This document shows positions 9,895-21,187 of a stretch of 46,300 nucleotides of DNA, piece after piece. Source of the stretch: Georgenia ruanii (lineage in GTDB: Bacteria > Actinomycetota > Actinomycetes > Actinomycetales > Actinomycetaceae). Numbering within the stretch: position 1 is the stretch's first letter; every line of letters starts with the position of its first letter. The stretch spans positions 1 to 46,300 of the forward strand of contig NZ_VUKE01000028.1 in assembly GCF_009193175.1 (NCBI RefSeq), given 5' to 3'. Below the pieces are notes generated by a model. The model did not search any database. It had not been told where the DNA came from and worked only from the letters and a program-made list of their open reading frames with translations. Made by a program: the position numbers and the translations under genes.

Positions 9895-11774
9895 CAGTGC
9901 CTCGGTCCTAGCTGGACGGTCGTGTTGTCGATCAGCCGGGTGCTGCCCACGCGGGCGGCGACGGCCAGCAGGCCGGGGCCGGTGGCGGCGGCGTCCAATG
10001 GCAGGAACGTGTCCGGATCGACCAGTGCAAGATAGTCGAGGTCGACGCCCTCGGCCGCGTCGAGGACCGCCCGGGCGGCTGTGACAACGGCCGCAGCTCC
10101 CGCCTCGGCGGCCGCGGCGCCCGTGCGCAGCGCCCGGGAGAGGGCCAGGGCGCGCTCGTGCTCGACCGGGCCGAGGTAGGCGTTGCGGCTGGACATCGCC
10201 AGGCCGTCGGGCTCGCGGCGGATCGGCGCGCCGACGATCTCCGCCCCGAGGTCGAGGTCGCGGACCATCGTCCGCACGAGCGCCAGCTGCTGGGCGTCCT
10301 TCTGCCCGAAGACGGCCACGTCCGGGCGCACGAGGTTGAGCACCTTGCACACGATCTGCAGCACGCCGGCGAAGTGGCCGGGCCGGGTGCGGCCCTCGAG
10401 CACCGTGGCGACCGGGCCGGGGTCGACGCGCACGAGCGGCTCGGCGGGGTACGCCTCGGCGTCGGTGGGCGCGAAGACGACGTCGACGCCGGCGCGGACG
10501 AGCAGGGCCAGGTCGGCCTCGAGGTCGCGGGGGTAGGCCTCGAAGTCCTCGCCGGGGCCGAACTGCAGGGGGTTGACGTAGATGGAGACGACGACGTGGT
10601 CGGCGCGGGCCTGCGCCTCCTGGACGAGGGAGAGGTGCCCGTCGTGCAGCGCCCCCATGGTCATCACCAGGGCGCGGGTGCCGCCCAGGGAGCGCAGGGC
10701 CGCGGCGAGCTCGGCACGGGTGCGGGCGAGGACGGGCTCGAGGGGGGTCGCCGCGCTCGCGTCGGCGCTCGCCGCCGCGCCCGCGGGCGCCGGGACGGCA
10801 CCGGTGGGGGGCGTGGCCCCGGCGCGGGCGGGCGTGGCCCCGGGCTCTCCGGCCGTGGCCGCCGGCTCCGCGAGGGCGTCGAGCAGCGCGACCGCGACCG
10901 GCTCGGTGATCTTCCCGGCGGCCAGCGCCCGGCGGGTGGTGGCGCCGGCCAGGTGGCGGTAGCCGTCGAGGATGTCCAGGTCCTCGCCGTCGAGCCGGGC
11001 CAGGGCCTCCAGGTGCGCCCGGACGGTGCCGACGTCCCCGCGGACCACCGGGCCGGTCAGGCCCTGCTCCCCGCCGCGCAGGGCGCCGTCGAGGGCGGCG
11101 GAGAGCAGCGGCGTGAGCAGCGCCCCCGGCTCCTCGATGCCGGCGTCGGCCAGGGCCCGCTCGGCCTGGGCGACGAGGGTGACGAGGTGGTTGCCGCCGT
11201 GGGCGAGGGCGGCGTGGTAGACCGGCCGGCGGGCCTCGTCGAGGACGAACGGCTCGCCGCCGATCTCGACGACCAGGGCCTGGGCGATGGGCAGCACCGG
11301 CGCGGCGGCGGTGACGGCGAAGGGGCAGCCGGTCAGGCGGCCCAGGTCCAGGCTCGTGCCGGTGAAGGTCATGGCCGGGTGGATGGCCAGCGGGATGGCC
11401 CCGGCGGCCCGGGCCGGGGCGAGCACCTCGGTGCCGTAGCGGCCGGAGGTGTGCACGACGAGCTGGCCGCCCTGCCACCGGCCGAGCTCGGCGAGCCCGG
11501 CGACCAGGCCGGGGAGCACGTCGTCGGGGACGGTCAGGAGGACCAGCTCGGCGCGCTCGACGATCTCGTCCACGGTGAGCACGGGCACGCCGGGCAGCAG
11601 CGCCTCCACCCGGTCGCGGCTCTCCTCCGAGACGGCGGTGGCGCCGACGACGGCGTGGCCTGCGGCGCGCAGGGCGCTGGCGAGGACGGCGCCGACCCGG
11701 CCGGCGCCCACCACGCCGACCCCCAGGCGGCCGGGACGGGGGGCGGAGGGACGTGTCGCGGGTGCTGAGCTCAC
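9894..11774 (-). CDS. panC: Fusion of Rossmann/DUF2520 reductase-like protein with pantothenate synthetase
   Basis: A single 626-residue frame joins two proteins that are usually separate. Residues 1-300 form an NAD(P)-binding Rossmann domain ([11 protein letters not shown] at 18-28) and a DUF2520 helical domain (HGGNH at 192-196). Residues 302-344 are an Ala/Pro linker. Residues 345-626 are PanC, which ligates pantoate and beta-alanine using [17 protein letters not shown] holds the nucleotide-binding HxGH at 377-380, and QKDAQQL and SSRNAYL follow. DUF2520 proteins are PanG-like ketopantoate reductases in some bacteria (from memory), so the fusion may make and then use pantoate. Start GTG 11774 lies seven bases after the upstream stop; no clear ribosome site, consistent with coupling. 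No panB or panE is in the window. Confidence 0.93.
   Translation of the reverse strand: MSSAPATRPSAPRPGRLGVGVVGAGRVGAVLASALRAAGHAVVGATAVSEESRDRVEALLPGVPVLTVDEIVERAELVLLTVPDDVLPGLVAGLAELGRWQGGQLVVHTSGRYGTEVLAPARAAGAIPLAIHPAMTFTGTSLDLGRLTGCPFAVTAAAPVLPIAQALVVEIGGEPFVLDEARRPVYHAALAHGGNHLVTLVAQAERALADAGIEEPGALLTPLLSAALDGALRGGEQGLTGPVVRGDVGTVRAHLEALARLDGEDLDILDGYRHLAGATTRRALAAGKITEPVAVALLDALAEPAATAGEPGATPARAGATPPTGAVPAPAGAAASADASAATPLEPVLARTRAELAAALRSLGGTRALVMTMGALHDGHLSLVQEAQARADHVVVSIYVNPLQFGPGEDFEAYPRDLEADLALLVRAGVDVVFAPTDAEAYPAEPLVRVDPGPVATVLEGRTRPGHFAGVLQIVCKVLNLVRPDVAVFGQKDAQQLALVRTMVRDLDLGAEIVGAPIRREPDGLAMSSRNAYLGPVEHERALALSRALRTGAAAAEAGAAAVVTAARAVLDAAEGVDLDYLALVDPDTFLPLDAAATGPGLLAVAARVGSTRLIDNTTVQLGPRH
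10743..10871 (-). other. Ala/Pro-rich interdomain linker of the fusion
   Basis: Codons 302-344 encode a low-complexity stretch with APAGA/GATP-like repeats, with no stop codon or start with a ribosome site. It marks the junction between the DUF2520 and PanC parts. Confidence 0.75.
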
Positions 11775-11781
11775 CCGGCCA

Positions 11782-13380
11782 TCATCGCAGGGGCGCGGCG
11801 CCGGTCTCGGTCCCGGCCTCCCCCGCGACGTGCCCGGCGGCGTCGGCGCCGGCCTCGTCCACGCGGCGCAGCCACTCCTCGGGGCCCTCGTGGGCGCGGG
11901 CGGTGCGGGCCCGCTGGGCCTGCTCGAGGAGCACCCGCCCCGCCACCTGGGCGTCCAGGTGGTGCGCCACCGGCACGACCGGCCCGGGGACGGAGTGGGC
12001 GTGCAGCCCCGCCAGCCCGAAGCGGCGCTCCAGCGGCCCCTGCTTGAGGGCGAGGGACTGGGTGCGCTCGTGCGGGACGACGTCGAGCTGGCGGGTGAGC
12101 CGGCCGCGGCGCACCAGCAGCGCGGTGCGGGTGATGCGCAGGCCGCTGCGGCGCCACACCAGGGGGTCGAGCGTGCGGGCCCGGGCGGGGCTGGTGAGGA
12201 ACCCGGCGGCGTCCCCCTCGCCCTCGAGGGCGGCGTCGAGGACGGCCTGGGGGTCGTCGACGCCGAGGTCGGGAAGGACGAGCCACAGCGCGGTGAGGGC
12301 CTCGCCCCGGCTGCCCACCGGCAGGAGCACCGTCTCGGCGGGGCGGCCGTTCTGGCCGGGCGTGTGCTCGCCGTACCCGGCGACGTTGACCTCCACCCGC
12401 CACCAGCCCCGCCGGCGCCACAGCAGGCCCTGCTTGAGCACGACGGCCTGCACGCGCCCGGGCGGGACGGTCTGGGTGCGGGTCTCGAGCAGGCCGTGCC
12501 GCAGCCGGATGCCGTCGGGCGAGATGGCGGCGCGGAAGCCGAACTCGCCGGCGAAGCGGCCCCACACGAAGCCGCCGAGGCCGAGGATCATCGGGATGAG
12601 CCCGAAGACCGGGGCGAACGAGCCGGCGACCACCACCAGGGCGGCCAGGCCCGCCACGACCAGGACGAAGAAGATCGTCGAGCCGGACAGGAGCAGCGAG
12701 CCGACGATCCGGCCGGGCGGCACCTGCAGCAGCTCGCGCTCGGGGGCGGCGGGCACCACGGTCGGCTCGGCGCCGGCGGCGGCCGGGGCGACCTCCACCC
12801 CGGCGGCGCGGGCCATGATCTCGTTGCGCAGCTGCTGGGCCTCCGGCTCGCGCAGATAGCCCAGCACGACGTTGGACTCCCCGCCGCCGGCGGTCTCCAC
12901 GCGCACCTGCGCCAGCCCGAACAGGCGGCCCAGGAGCGGTTGGACGACGTCGACCGCCTGGACGCGGTTGAGGCGGGCGTGCCGCTCCTGCCGGAACAGG
13001 ATGCCGGTGTGCAGGTCGACCGACTCTGCGGTGACGGCGAAGCGCATGCGCCGCCAGGCGAGCATGGAGTACACGCTCGCGACGAGCGCGACGAGGACGA
13101 GGACGCCGACGACGGCGAGCACCGCCCGGGCCCGGAAGGCCGCCACCGTGTCCCACACGTCGGCGGGCAGGTTCCCGATCTGGTCGGTGGCCTGGTAGGC
13201 CACGAAGGCCAGGACGGCGACGACGACCTTCCAGGCGTTGAGGACCGGGGTGATCTTGTGGACGCGCCGCCACGGCGTGCCGCCGCCTGCCTCGGGGCGC
13301 CCGGGCCCGCCGCCTGCCGCGGGGGGCTCGCCGCCCGGCGCCGGGGTGAGCCTCGGGTCGGGGCCGGCCATCGCGGTCAC
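11782..13380 (-). CDS. Large PH-domain membrane protein (YdbT-like)
   Basis: The 532 residues hold a Pro/Gly-rich cytoplasmic N-terminus, two hydrophobic hairpins (about 57-115 and 250-310) and three bacterial PH-like bPH_2 (DUF304) domains near 120-190, 320-390 and 450-520. The repeated signature is visible as TGILFRQERHARLNRVQAVDV, LLETRTQTVPPGRVQAVVL and RRGRLTRQLDVVPHERTQSLAL. Function is unknown; B. subtilis YdbS/YdbT, a similar pair, affects resistance to other cells' antimicrobials, which cannot be assumed here. GTG 13380 overlaps the stop of the smaller partner by GTGA. An internal ATG at 13371 is the alternative start. Confidence 0.85.
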   Translation of the reverse strand: MTAMAGPDPRLTPAPGGEPPAAGGGPGRPEAGGGTPWRRVHKITPVLNAWKVVVAVLAFVAYQATDQIGNLPADVWDTVAAFRARAVLAVVGVLVLVALVASVYSMLAWRRMRFAVTAESVDLHTGILFRQERHARLNRVQAVDVVQPLLGRLFGLAQVRVETAGGGESNVVLGYLREPEAQQLRNEIMARAAGVEVAPAAAGAEPTVVPAAPERELLQVPPGRIVGSLLLSGSTIFFVLVVAGLAALVVVAGSFAPVFGLIPMILGLGGFVWGRFAGEFGFRAAISPDGIRLRHGLLETRTQTVPPGRVQAVVLKQGLLWRRRGWWRVEVNVAGYGEHTPGQNGRPAETVLLPVGSRGEALTALWLVLPDLGVDDPQAVLDAALEGEGDAAGFLTSPARARTLDPLVWRRSGLRITRTALLVRRGRLTRQLDVVPHERTQSLALKQGPLERRFGLAGLHAHSVPGPVVPVAHHLDAQVAGRVLLEQAQRARTARAHEGPEEWLRRVDEAGADAAGHVAGEAGTETGAAPLR

Positions 13381-13898
13381 AGCCCCGCCAGCCGCGCCTC
13401 GCCACGCGCGGTGAGCCGGTCACGCAGGCGCGCGGCCTCGGCGGGCGGCAGGCCCTCGATCTTGGCGTCGGAGTGGGCCGAGGCCGTGTGCAGCTGGACC
13501 TCGGCGACCCCGCACCAGCGGTCCAGCGGGCCTGCCTTGACGTCGACGAACTGCATGCGCCCGTACGGCACCACGGTCAGCGACCGGAAGAGGATGCCGG
13601 TGCGGATGAGCAGGTCGTCGTCGGCCTCCGCGTAGCCCATGGCGCGCACCTGGCGCGGGATGAGCCACACCAGCCAGCCCGCCAGCGCCGCGACCGCGAC
13701 CGGGGCGAGCCAGGTCCAGCCGCCGACGACGACGCCCAGGACCACGCCGGCGACCAGCGGGAGCAGCAGGGTGGCGCCCGCGACGACCAGCCGGGCCCTG
13801 ATGAGGCCGTCGGAGACCGGCCGGAAGGCGACGTCCCGCGGGTCGAAGGGGTCGGCCCCGGTGCCGCCCGGGGCGGGGTGGTCGGGGAAGTCGCTCAT
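13377..13898 (-). CDS. Small PH-domain membrane protein (YdbS-like)
   Basis: This 173-residue protein has an acidic/Pro N-terminus, two adjacent membrane helices (about 34-56 and 60-80) and one bPH_2 domain (about 88-160, TGILFRSLTVVPYGRMQFVDV). It is the usual small partner of the larger PH-domain protein encoded next. ATG 13898 has AAGGAG at good spacing; an upstream in-frame ATG at 13976 lacks one. It probably opens the PH1-PH2-panC-panD transcription unit. Role unknown. Confidence 0.85.
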   Translation of the reverse strand: MSDFPDHPAPGGTGADPFDPRDVAFRPVSDGLIRARLVVAGATLLLPLVAGVVLGVVVGGWTWLAPVAVAALAGWLVWLIPRQVRAMGYAEADDDLLIRTGILFRSLTVVPYGRMQFVDVKAGPLDRWCGVAEVQLHTASAHSDAKIEGLPPAEAARLRDRLTARGEARLAGL

Positions 13899-14062
13899 CG
13901 GTTCGCTCCTTGCTGCGCGCCGGAACTCGGCTGTCACCCCCCGATCCTGGCAGATGCGGCCGACGACCCCATCCACCTCCAGGACGGTCCGAGACCGGTG
14001 CGCTCCGCCGGACGGCGGAGGCGGCGGCGCCGCGGGCCGTCGGCGACCGCCCCGGGGCGCCG

Positions 14063-14123
14063 CGAGCGGGGCGTCCGGCTCGGCCGGTCAGGGCCCGAGC
14101 GAGGCGTCCGGCGTGGCCGGTCA
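14063..14123. repeat. 28-bp direct repeat ending in the DUF3180 gene stop codon
   Basis: Copies at 14063-14090 and 14096-14123 match at 25 of 28 bases. Read on the minus strand both begin TGACC and contain a 5-bp hairpin (CCGGC-CAC-GCCGG and CCGGC-CGA-GCCGG). The first TGA is the gene's stop. Confidence 0.8.
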
Positions 14124-14606
14124 GGCGGCGGTCGGGGCGCCCCGCCCGCCGCGCGGGTGCGGGTCCTGGTCGTCCGGCGGCACCCGGCACCACCACTCCA
14201 CCAGCAGGGCCACGCCGACCAGCGCCAGGCACCCGACCAGGGCGAGGCCGGAGGCCCAGGCCTGCTCGCGTGGCAGCGGGGCGGTGAGGTTGTCCAGGGT
14301 GCGCAGCAGCTGGGCGGCGAAGTAGCCCACCAGGGCCGCCCCGACCAGGGCGCAGGACTTGGCGAGCATGACCACCCGGGCGGCCCCGAGCGGCGTCATC
14401 GAGGTCGGCTGCTGCTTGACCATGCGGCGCACGCCGCGCCCGAGCAGCAGCAGCACGACGGCGAGCACGGAGGGCCCCAGGAAGGTCACGAGCGGCACGG
14501 GCACGGGCAGCAAGCCGCGGTCGTCCAGGCCGGCGAGCACGAGGAAGGTCACGAGCCCGGCGCCGAGCGCCAGGCTGACGAGGAGCTGCCAGGAGGTGCG
14601 GCCCAT
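14121..14606 (-). CDS. DUF3180 family membrane protein
   Basis: The 161-residue protein has four predicted membrane helices (about 7-25, 34-56, 80-100 and 117-138) and a charged C-terminal tail. It matches the DUF3180 family, which in actinobacteria regularly follows folK. No function is known. ATG 14606 overlaps the folK stop by ATGA, so it belongs to the ftsH-folEPBK operon and is probably its last gene. Confidence 0.8.
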   Translation of the reverse strand: MGRTSWQLLVSLALGAGLVTFLVLAGLDDRGLLPVPVPLVTFLGPSVLAVVLLLLGRGVRRMVKQQPTSMTPLGAARVVMLAKSCALVGAALVGYFAAQLLRTLDNLTAPLPREQAWASGLALVGCLALVGVALLVEWWCRVPPDDQDPHPRGGRGAPTAA

Positions 14607-15199
14607 CAGCCGGCCCCCTCGGCCGGGGTCGGCGCGGAGACGTCGGGCACCGCGCCGGTGCGCCAGTCGGCGGCGAGCCACCGGACGGTGCCCCGGTCGG
14701 CGGCCCGCTCGGCCAGGGCCGCGACCGGGCCGCCGTCGGGGCCCGGCAGCACGGCGCCGGGGTCGGCCGCGGCCCAGGGCACGAGCACGAAGGCGCGAAG
14801 GTGGGCGCGCGGGTGCGGCAGGGTCAGCTCGGGGTCGGCGACGACGAGGTCGCCCACCGCGATGACGTCGACGTCGAGGGTGCGGGCCCCCCACCGCTCG
14901 GCGCGGGTGCGGTGGTGCGCCCGCTCGAGGTCCTGGGCCAGGCGCAGCAGCGCCAGCGGGGCGAGCGTCGTGCGCCCCAGGACGACGGCGTTGAGGTAGT
15001 CCGGCTGGGCGGCCTGGCCGGGGGCGAGCACCGGGGCGGTGCGGGCCAGCTGCGAGACGCGCACGCCCTCAAGGTCCGGGACGTGCTCGAGGGCGTCGGC
15101 GGCGGCCCGCAGCGTCGCCAGCGGGTCGGCGAGGTTGGCGCCGAGGGCGAGCACGAACCGCACGGCCGCGGCGGGCCGGCGGGTCAGCAGGTCGCTCAC
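14606..15199 (-). CDS. folK: 6-hydroxymethyl-7,8-dihydropterin pyrophosphokinase
   Basis: This 197-residue enzyme transfers pyrophosphate from ATP to 6-hydroxymethyl-dihydropterin, preparing the substrate of FolP. Diagnostic stretches are LALGANLADP at the N-terminus, RWGARTLDVDVIAVGD near 100 with the Mg-binding Asp pair, and LPHPRAHLRAFVLVPW. GTG 15199 overlaps the folB stop by GTGA. The C-terminus is about 20-30 residues longer than E. coli FolK. Confidence 0.95.
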   Translation of the reverse strand: MSDLLTRRPAAAVRFVLALGANLADPLATLRAAADALEHVPDLEGVRVSQLARTAPVLAPGQAAQPDYLNAVVLGRTTLAPLALLRLAQDLERAHHRTRAERWGARTLDVDVIAVGDLVVADPELTLPHPRAHLRAFVLVPWAAADPGAVLPGPDGGPVAALAERAADRGTVRWLAADWRTGAVPDVSAPTPAEGAG

Positions 15200-15594
15200 C
15201 GCCCGCCCTCCCGCCGGCGGATGCGCACCGCGACGTCGTCGAAGGGCACGGTCAGCGGCGCCCGCGGCTTGTGCACGGTCACGTCGACGGCCCGCACGCC
15301 CGGGTGGGCGAGCACCACCTGCGCGACGCGCTCGGCGAGGGTCTCCACCAGGTCCACCGGCTCCCCGCCCAGGACGGCGGTGACCTCCTCGGCGACGTCG
15401 GCGTAGCTGACCGTGGCGGCCAGCTCGTCGGTGCGGGCGGCGGCGCGGGTGTCCAGGTGCAGCACGACGTCGGCGCGGAAGGGCTGGCCCTCGGCCCGCT
15501 CGTGGGGGTAGACGCCGTGGTGGCCGGTCGCCCGCAGCCCGACGAGCCGGATCTGGTCGAGCTCGTGCCCGTCCGGGCCCAGGACGGCGCTCAC
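15196..15594 (-). CDS. folB: Dihydroneopterin aldolase
   Basis: The 132-residue protein has the FolB fold: LVGLRATGHHGVYPHERAEGQ at the N-terminus, the conserved Glu in VDLVETLAERVAQ near 84 and HKPRAPLTVPFDDVAV with the active-site Lys near 112. It cleaves dihydroneopterin to 6-hydroxymethyl-dihydropterin and glycolaldehyde. GTG 15594 overlaps the folP stop by GTGA, and its own stop overlaps folK. A long upstream extension in the same frame is only the shadow of folP. Confidence 0.94.
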   Translation of the reverse strand: MSAVLGPDGHELDQIRLVGLRATGHHGVYPHERAEGQPFRADVVLHLDTRAAARTDELAATVSYADVAEEVTAVLGGEPVDLVETLAERVAQVVLAHPGVRAVDVTVHKPRAPLTVPFDDVAVRIRRREGGR

Positions 15595-16457
15595 CGGTGC
15601 GCCCGCCACGCCGCGGCCACGCGCACGGCGTCGGCCGTCGCGGCGACCTCGTGCACCCGCACCGCCCAGGCGCCGGACTGGGCGGCCAGGGCGCTGACGG
15701 CGGTGGTGGCGTGGTCGCGGGCGAGGGGCTCGGCGGCGAGCGCGGGGGGCACCACGCCGGAGAGGAACCGTTTGCGGGAGGCGCCGACCAGCACGGGGTG
15801 GCCGAGCGCGGTGAGGGCGTCGAGGTGGGCCAGCAGCGTCCAGTTGTGCTCGGCGTTCTTGGCGAAGCCGAGGCCGGGGTCGAGGACGATCTGGTGGTCG
15901 CGCACGCCGCCGGCCCGGGCCTGGTGCACCCGGTCGCGCAGCTCGGCGCACACCTCGGCGACGACGTCGTCGTACACGGCCAGGGAGTTCATCGTCTCGG
16001 GGGTGCCGCGCCAGTGCTGGATGACGTACACGGCCCCGGCGCGGGCGACGGCTCCCGCCATGGCGGCGTCCGCCAGCCCGCCGGAGACGTCGTTGACGAT
16101 CTGCGCGCCGGCGGCCACCACGGCCTCGGCGGTGGCGGCGTTGACGGTGTCGACGCTGACGACGGCGCCCTCCCGGGCCAGCGCCTCGACGACGGGCAGC
16201 ACCCGGGCGGCCTCCTCGGCCGGCGTGACGGGGGCGGCGCCGGGGCGGGTGGACTCCCCGCCGACGTCGATGATGTCCGCGCCCTGGGTGAGCAGGTGGC
16301 GGGCGTGGGCGATGGCGACGTCGGTGTCGTACCACTGCCCGCCGTCGGAGAAGGAGTCCGGGGTGACGTTGACGACCCCCATCACCAGCGTGCGCCCGGG
16401 GGCTCGCAGCGCCTCCGGCAGCGGGCTGGGGGCGGCGGACGTTCCTGGAGTGCTCAC
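15591..16457 (-). CDS. folP: Dihydropteroate synthase
   Basis: This 288-residue TIM-barrel enzyme condenses 6-hydroxymethyl-dihydropterin pyrophosphate with p-aminobenzoate. Signatures are MGVVNVTPDSFSDGG near 26, GADIIDVGGESTRPGA near 58, IVLDPGLGFAKN near 183 and GASRKRFL near 222. GTG 16457 gives a leading Ser/Thr/Pro-rich extension of about 20 residues with no strong ribosome site, so a start nearer residue 20 is possible. It follows folE after a 106-base gap that holds repeats. Confidence 0.95.
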   Translation of the reverse strand: MSTPGTSAAPSPLPEALRAPGRTLVMGVVNVTPDSFSDGGQWYDTDVAIAHARHLLTQGADIIDVGGESTRPGAAPVTPAEEAARVLPVVEALAREGAVVSVDTVNAATAEAVVAAGAQIVNDVSGGLADAAMAGAVARAGAVYVIQHWRGTPETMNSLAVYDDVVAEVCAELRDRVHQARAGGVRDHQIVLDPGLGFAKNAEHNWTLLAHLDALTALGHPVLVGASRKRFLSGVVPPALAAEPLARDHATTAVSALAAQSGAWAVRVHEVAATADAVRVAAAWRAHR

Positions 16458-16485
16458 CCGGCCAGGTTAGCGCCGGGGCGCGGCG

Positions 16486-16573
16486 GCGCCGTCAGCGCGG
16501 ATGGCACCGTCAGCCGTGGCGACGGCGCCGACGGGGGAAGCACCGTCGGCCGGGACGGCACCCTCAGCCGCGG
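16486..16573. repeat. Degenerate 12-17 bp repeats between folE and folP
   Basis: Four loose copies of GGCACCGTCAGCCG lie at about 16486, 16503, 16539 and 16557. The copy at 16557-16573 spans the folE stop codon and matches the copy at 16503-16519 at 15 of 17 bases. Confidence 0.6.
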
Positions 16574-17240
16574 TGGCCCAGCAGCAGGCTCATGGCCTCC
16601 GCGCGGGTGGCCGTGTTGCGCATCTGCCCACGCACCGCGGAGGTGAGGGTCCGGGCGCCGGGCTTGCGCACCCCGCGCATGGACATGCACAGGTGCTCGG
16701 CCTCGACGACGACGAGGACCCCGCGCGGGGCCAGGCGGCGCACCAGGGCGTCGGCCACCTGGGAGGTGAGGCGTTCCTGGACCTGGGGGCGGCGGGCGTA
16801 GCCCTCGACGAGCCGGGCGAGCTTGCTCAGCCCGGTGACCCGCCCGTCCGGGGCCGGGATGTAGCCGACGTGCGCGACCCCGTGGAAGGGCAGCAGGTGG
16901 TGCTCGCACATGGAGTACAGCGGGATGTCGCGCACGATGACCATCTCCTCGTGCCCGATGTCGAACACCGCGTCGAGGTGGTCGGCGGGGTCCTCGCCCA
17001 GCCCGGCGAACATCTCCCGCAGGGCGCGGGCGACCCGGTCGGGGGTGCCCACCAGCCCGTCGCGGTCCGGGTCCTCCCCCACGGCGACGAGCAGGTCGCG
17101 CACCGCCCGGCGCACGCCGTCGGTGTCGTAGGGCCGCACCGCGCGCCCGCCGTCGGCGATCGGCGCGGCATCGCTGACGCTGAGGTCGTCCGCGGGGGTC
17201 TCGGCGGAGCCGGCGATGCCCGTGCCGGGGCCCTGCACGC

Positions 17241-17244
<4 letters not shown>
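16564..17244 (-). CDS. folE: GTP cyclohydrolase I
   Basis: The 226-residue enzyme makes 7,8-dihydroneopterin triphosphate from GTP, the first folate step. The zinc and active-site residues are in [15 protein letters not shown] near 118 and the second zinc Cys in [15 protein letters not shown] near 190. The first 40 residues are variable. GTG 17244 overlaps the ftsH stop by GTGA, placing it in one operon with ftsH and the later fol genes. Confidence 0.96.
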
Positions 17245-19292
<2,048 letters not shown>

Positions 19293-19350
19293 CGAGTGTG
19301 GGCTGCTCGCCCGGTCCCTCCTGGTCGCACGGTCATCGCCCGACGGTATC

Positions 19351-19374
19351 TGACAAACCCGGCCAGCGGCCGGG
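19351..19374 (-). terminator. Intrinsic terminator after hpt
   Basis: On the minus strand CCCGGCC-GCT-GGCCGGG (19374-19358) is a perfect 7-bp hairpin directly followed by TTTGTCA. It separates tilS-hpt from ftsH. Confidence 0.7.
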
Positions 19375-19456
19375 CGCTACCGGAATGTTCGCGCAGGGCT
19401 TGCTCCCTGCAACAACGGCCGCGCGGGCCGTGGTGTTCCGGCGGTCGCGGCTCGGG

Positions 19457-20011
19457 TCAGCCGCCGTAGACGTGCGGGGCGAGGGTGCCGACGAAGGGCA
19501 GGTTGCGGTAGCGCTCGGCGTAGTCCAGGCCGTAGCCGACGACGAACTCGGTGGGGATGTCGAAGCCGACGTAGCGCACGTCCACCGGCACCTTGGCGGC
19601 CTCGGGCTTGCGCAGCAGGGCGGCGATCTCCACCGAGGCCGGGCCGCGCGAGCGCAGGTTGGACAGCAGCCAGGACAGGGTCAGGCCGGAGTCGATGATG
19701 TCCTCGACGATGAGGACGTGGCGGCCGTGCAGGTCGGTGTCGAGGTCCTTGAGGATGCGCACCACGCCGGAGGACTTCGTGCCCGAGCCGTAGGAGGAGA
19801 CGGCCATCCAGTCCATCTGCACGGGCAGGTGGAGGCGGCGGGACAGGTCGGCCATCACCATGACGGCCCCGCGCAGCACCCCGACGAGGAGCAGGTCCTT
19901 GCCGGCGTAGTCGGCGTCGATCTCCGCCGCCATCTGCACCAGCCGGTCCTCGATCTGCTCCTGGCTCAGGAGCACCTTCTCGAGGTCGCTGCCCATGTCC
20001 TGCGCGTCCAC
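19457..20011 (-). CDS. hpt: Hypoxanthine phosphoribosyltransferase
   Basis: The 184-residue enzyme salvages hypoxanthine (and guanine) with PRPP. The PRPP-binding signature [17 protein letters not shown] is near residue 100, and [23 protein letters not shown]-type C-terminal residues contact the base (the conserved FVVGYGLDY is visible). GTG 20011 has GAAGGAG at close spacing; ATG 19995 is the alternative. It begins ten bases after the tilS stop, the usual tilS-hpt-ftsH order. Confidence 0.95.
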   Translation of the reverse strand: MDAQDMGSDLEKVLLSQEQIEDRLVQMAAEIDADYAGKDLLLVGVLRGAVMVMADLSRRLHLPVQMDWMAVSSYGSGTKSSGVVRILKDLDTDLHGRHVLIVEDIIDSGLTLSWLLSNLRSRGPASVEIAALLRKPEAAKVPVDVRYVGFDIPTEFVVGYGLDYAERYRNLPFVGTLAPHVYGG

Positions 20012-20021
20012 GTGCGCTCCT

Positions 20022-21074
20022 TCACTGCGTCTCGTCGGCTGTGGCGGCCCCCCTGGCGGGGCCCAGAGACAGCCTGCCACACGCCCGCCGGGCGACCACG
20101 CCGCCGGGCAGCTGCACCGGCCCCTGCCCGTGGTAGGCGGCCACGAGGGCGTCGAGCGCCTCCACGTGCACCGCGGCGAGGGCGCCGGGGGCGGCGCCGG
20201 AGCGCAGGGCGGCGGTCTGCAGGGCGCGGGTGCGCAGCGCCGGGTGCGCCGCGGCGAGGACCGTGACGTCGAGCACGACGGCGGCGCCGTCCACCAGCGC
20301 CTGGGCGAGCAGGTCGGCGGCGAGGCCGTCGAGCAGGTCGGCGTCGCGGCGCAGCTGGGCGGCGGTGCGGCCCAGTGCCGGGACGACCCCCGGCCCGAGG
20401 GCGTCGGCCAGGGCGGGCAGGACGCGCTCGCGTACGGCGGCCCGGCGCAGCGCGGTGCCGTCGGCGGCGCGCCAGGGCCCGGCGGCGGCGTTGCCGGGGT
20501 CGAGGACGAAGTCCAGGCCCAGCGCGCGGCACACCGCCTCGGTCTGGGCGCGGCGCAGGGCGAGGAACGGGCGGCGCCACGGCCCCCGCGCGGGGGCCAT
20601 GCCGGCGAGCGAGCGGGCCCCGGAGCCGCGGGCCAGGCCCAGCAGCACGGTCTCGGCCTGGTCGTCCAGGGTGTGGCCGAGCAGCACGGCGGCCGCCTCC
20701 GCCTCGCGGGCGGCGGCGGCCAGGGCGGCGTAGCGGGCCGTGCGGGCGGCCGCCTCCGGGCCGCCGGCGCCGCGCCCGCCGCTGCCGCCGGGCACCTCGA
20801 CGGCGCGGACGGTCGCCGCGAGCCCGAGCGCCCGGCACCGGGCGGCGGCGTGGCGGGCGACGTCGGCCGAGCCGGGCTGGAGGCCGTGGTCGACGGTGAC
20901 GGCCGAGGCGAGCCAGCCGGCCCGCGGGGCGACGAAGGCGGCGGCGGCCGCGAGCGCGAGGGAGTCCGCCCCGCCGGAGCAGGCCACGAGCACCCGGGCG
21001 CCGGGGGGCAGGTCCGCGAGGGTGGCCCGCACCGCCGACCGGGCCGCGGCGACGGCGGGGTGCGGGGCGGACAT
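20022..21074 (-). CDS. tilS: tRNA(Ile)-lysidine synthase
   Basis: This 350-residue N-type ATP pyrophosphatase converts C34 of tRNA-Ile(CAU) to lysidine, changing its codon from AUG to AUA. The PP-loop SGGADSLAL is at about 33-41 and the downstream [20 protein letters not shown] near 130 matches the TilS signature. The C-terminal part is short, as in other actinobacteria. ATG 21074 follows a -10 box at leaderless distance. Confidence 0.94.
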   Translation of the reverse strand: MSAPHPAVAAARSAVRATLADLPPGARVLVACSGGADSLALAAAAAFVAPRAGWLASAVTVDHGLQPGSADVARHAAARCRALGLAATVRAVEVPGGSGGRGAGGPEAAARTARYAALAAAAREAEAAAVLLGHTLDDQAETVLLGLARGSGARSLAGMAPARGPWRRPFLALRRAQTEAVCRALGLDFVLDPGNAAAGPWRAADGTALRRAAVRERVLPALADALGPGVVPALGRTAAQLRRDADLLDGLAADLLAQALVDGAAVVLDVTVLAAAHPALRTRALQTAALRSGAAPGALAAVHVEALDALVAAYHGQGPVQLPGGVVARRACGRLSLGPARGAATADETQ

Positions 21075-21087
21075 GGGGCCGAGCGTA
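21075..21087 (-). promoter_or_regulatory. Leaderless -10 of tilS
   Basis: On the minus strand TACGCT (21087-21082) is followed by seven bases and the ATG at 21074, without a Shine-Dalgarno sequence. Confidence 0.55.
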
Positions 21088-21135
21088 GACCGGCGCCCGG
21101 CGGAGGCGGCCGGGACGTCCCGGCGCCCGCCCCGG

Positions 21136-21187
21136 TCAGCCGTGGACCCGGCGCGGCCGGGCCGCGGATCAGCCGTGGACCCGGCGC
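21136..21187. repeat. Duplicated 3' end of the DUF2342 gene
   Basis: A 19-base sequence is identical at 21136-21154 and 21169-21187. The second copy is the last codons and stop of the DUF2342 gene; the first lies 14 bases beyond it, repeating the C-terminal codons and stop. Confidence 0.85.
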
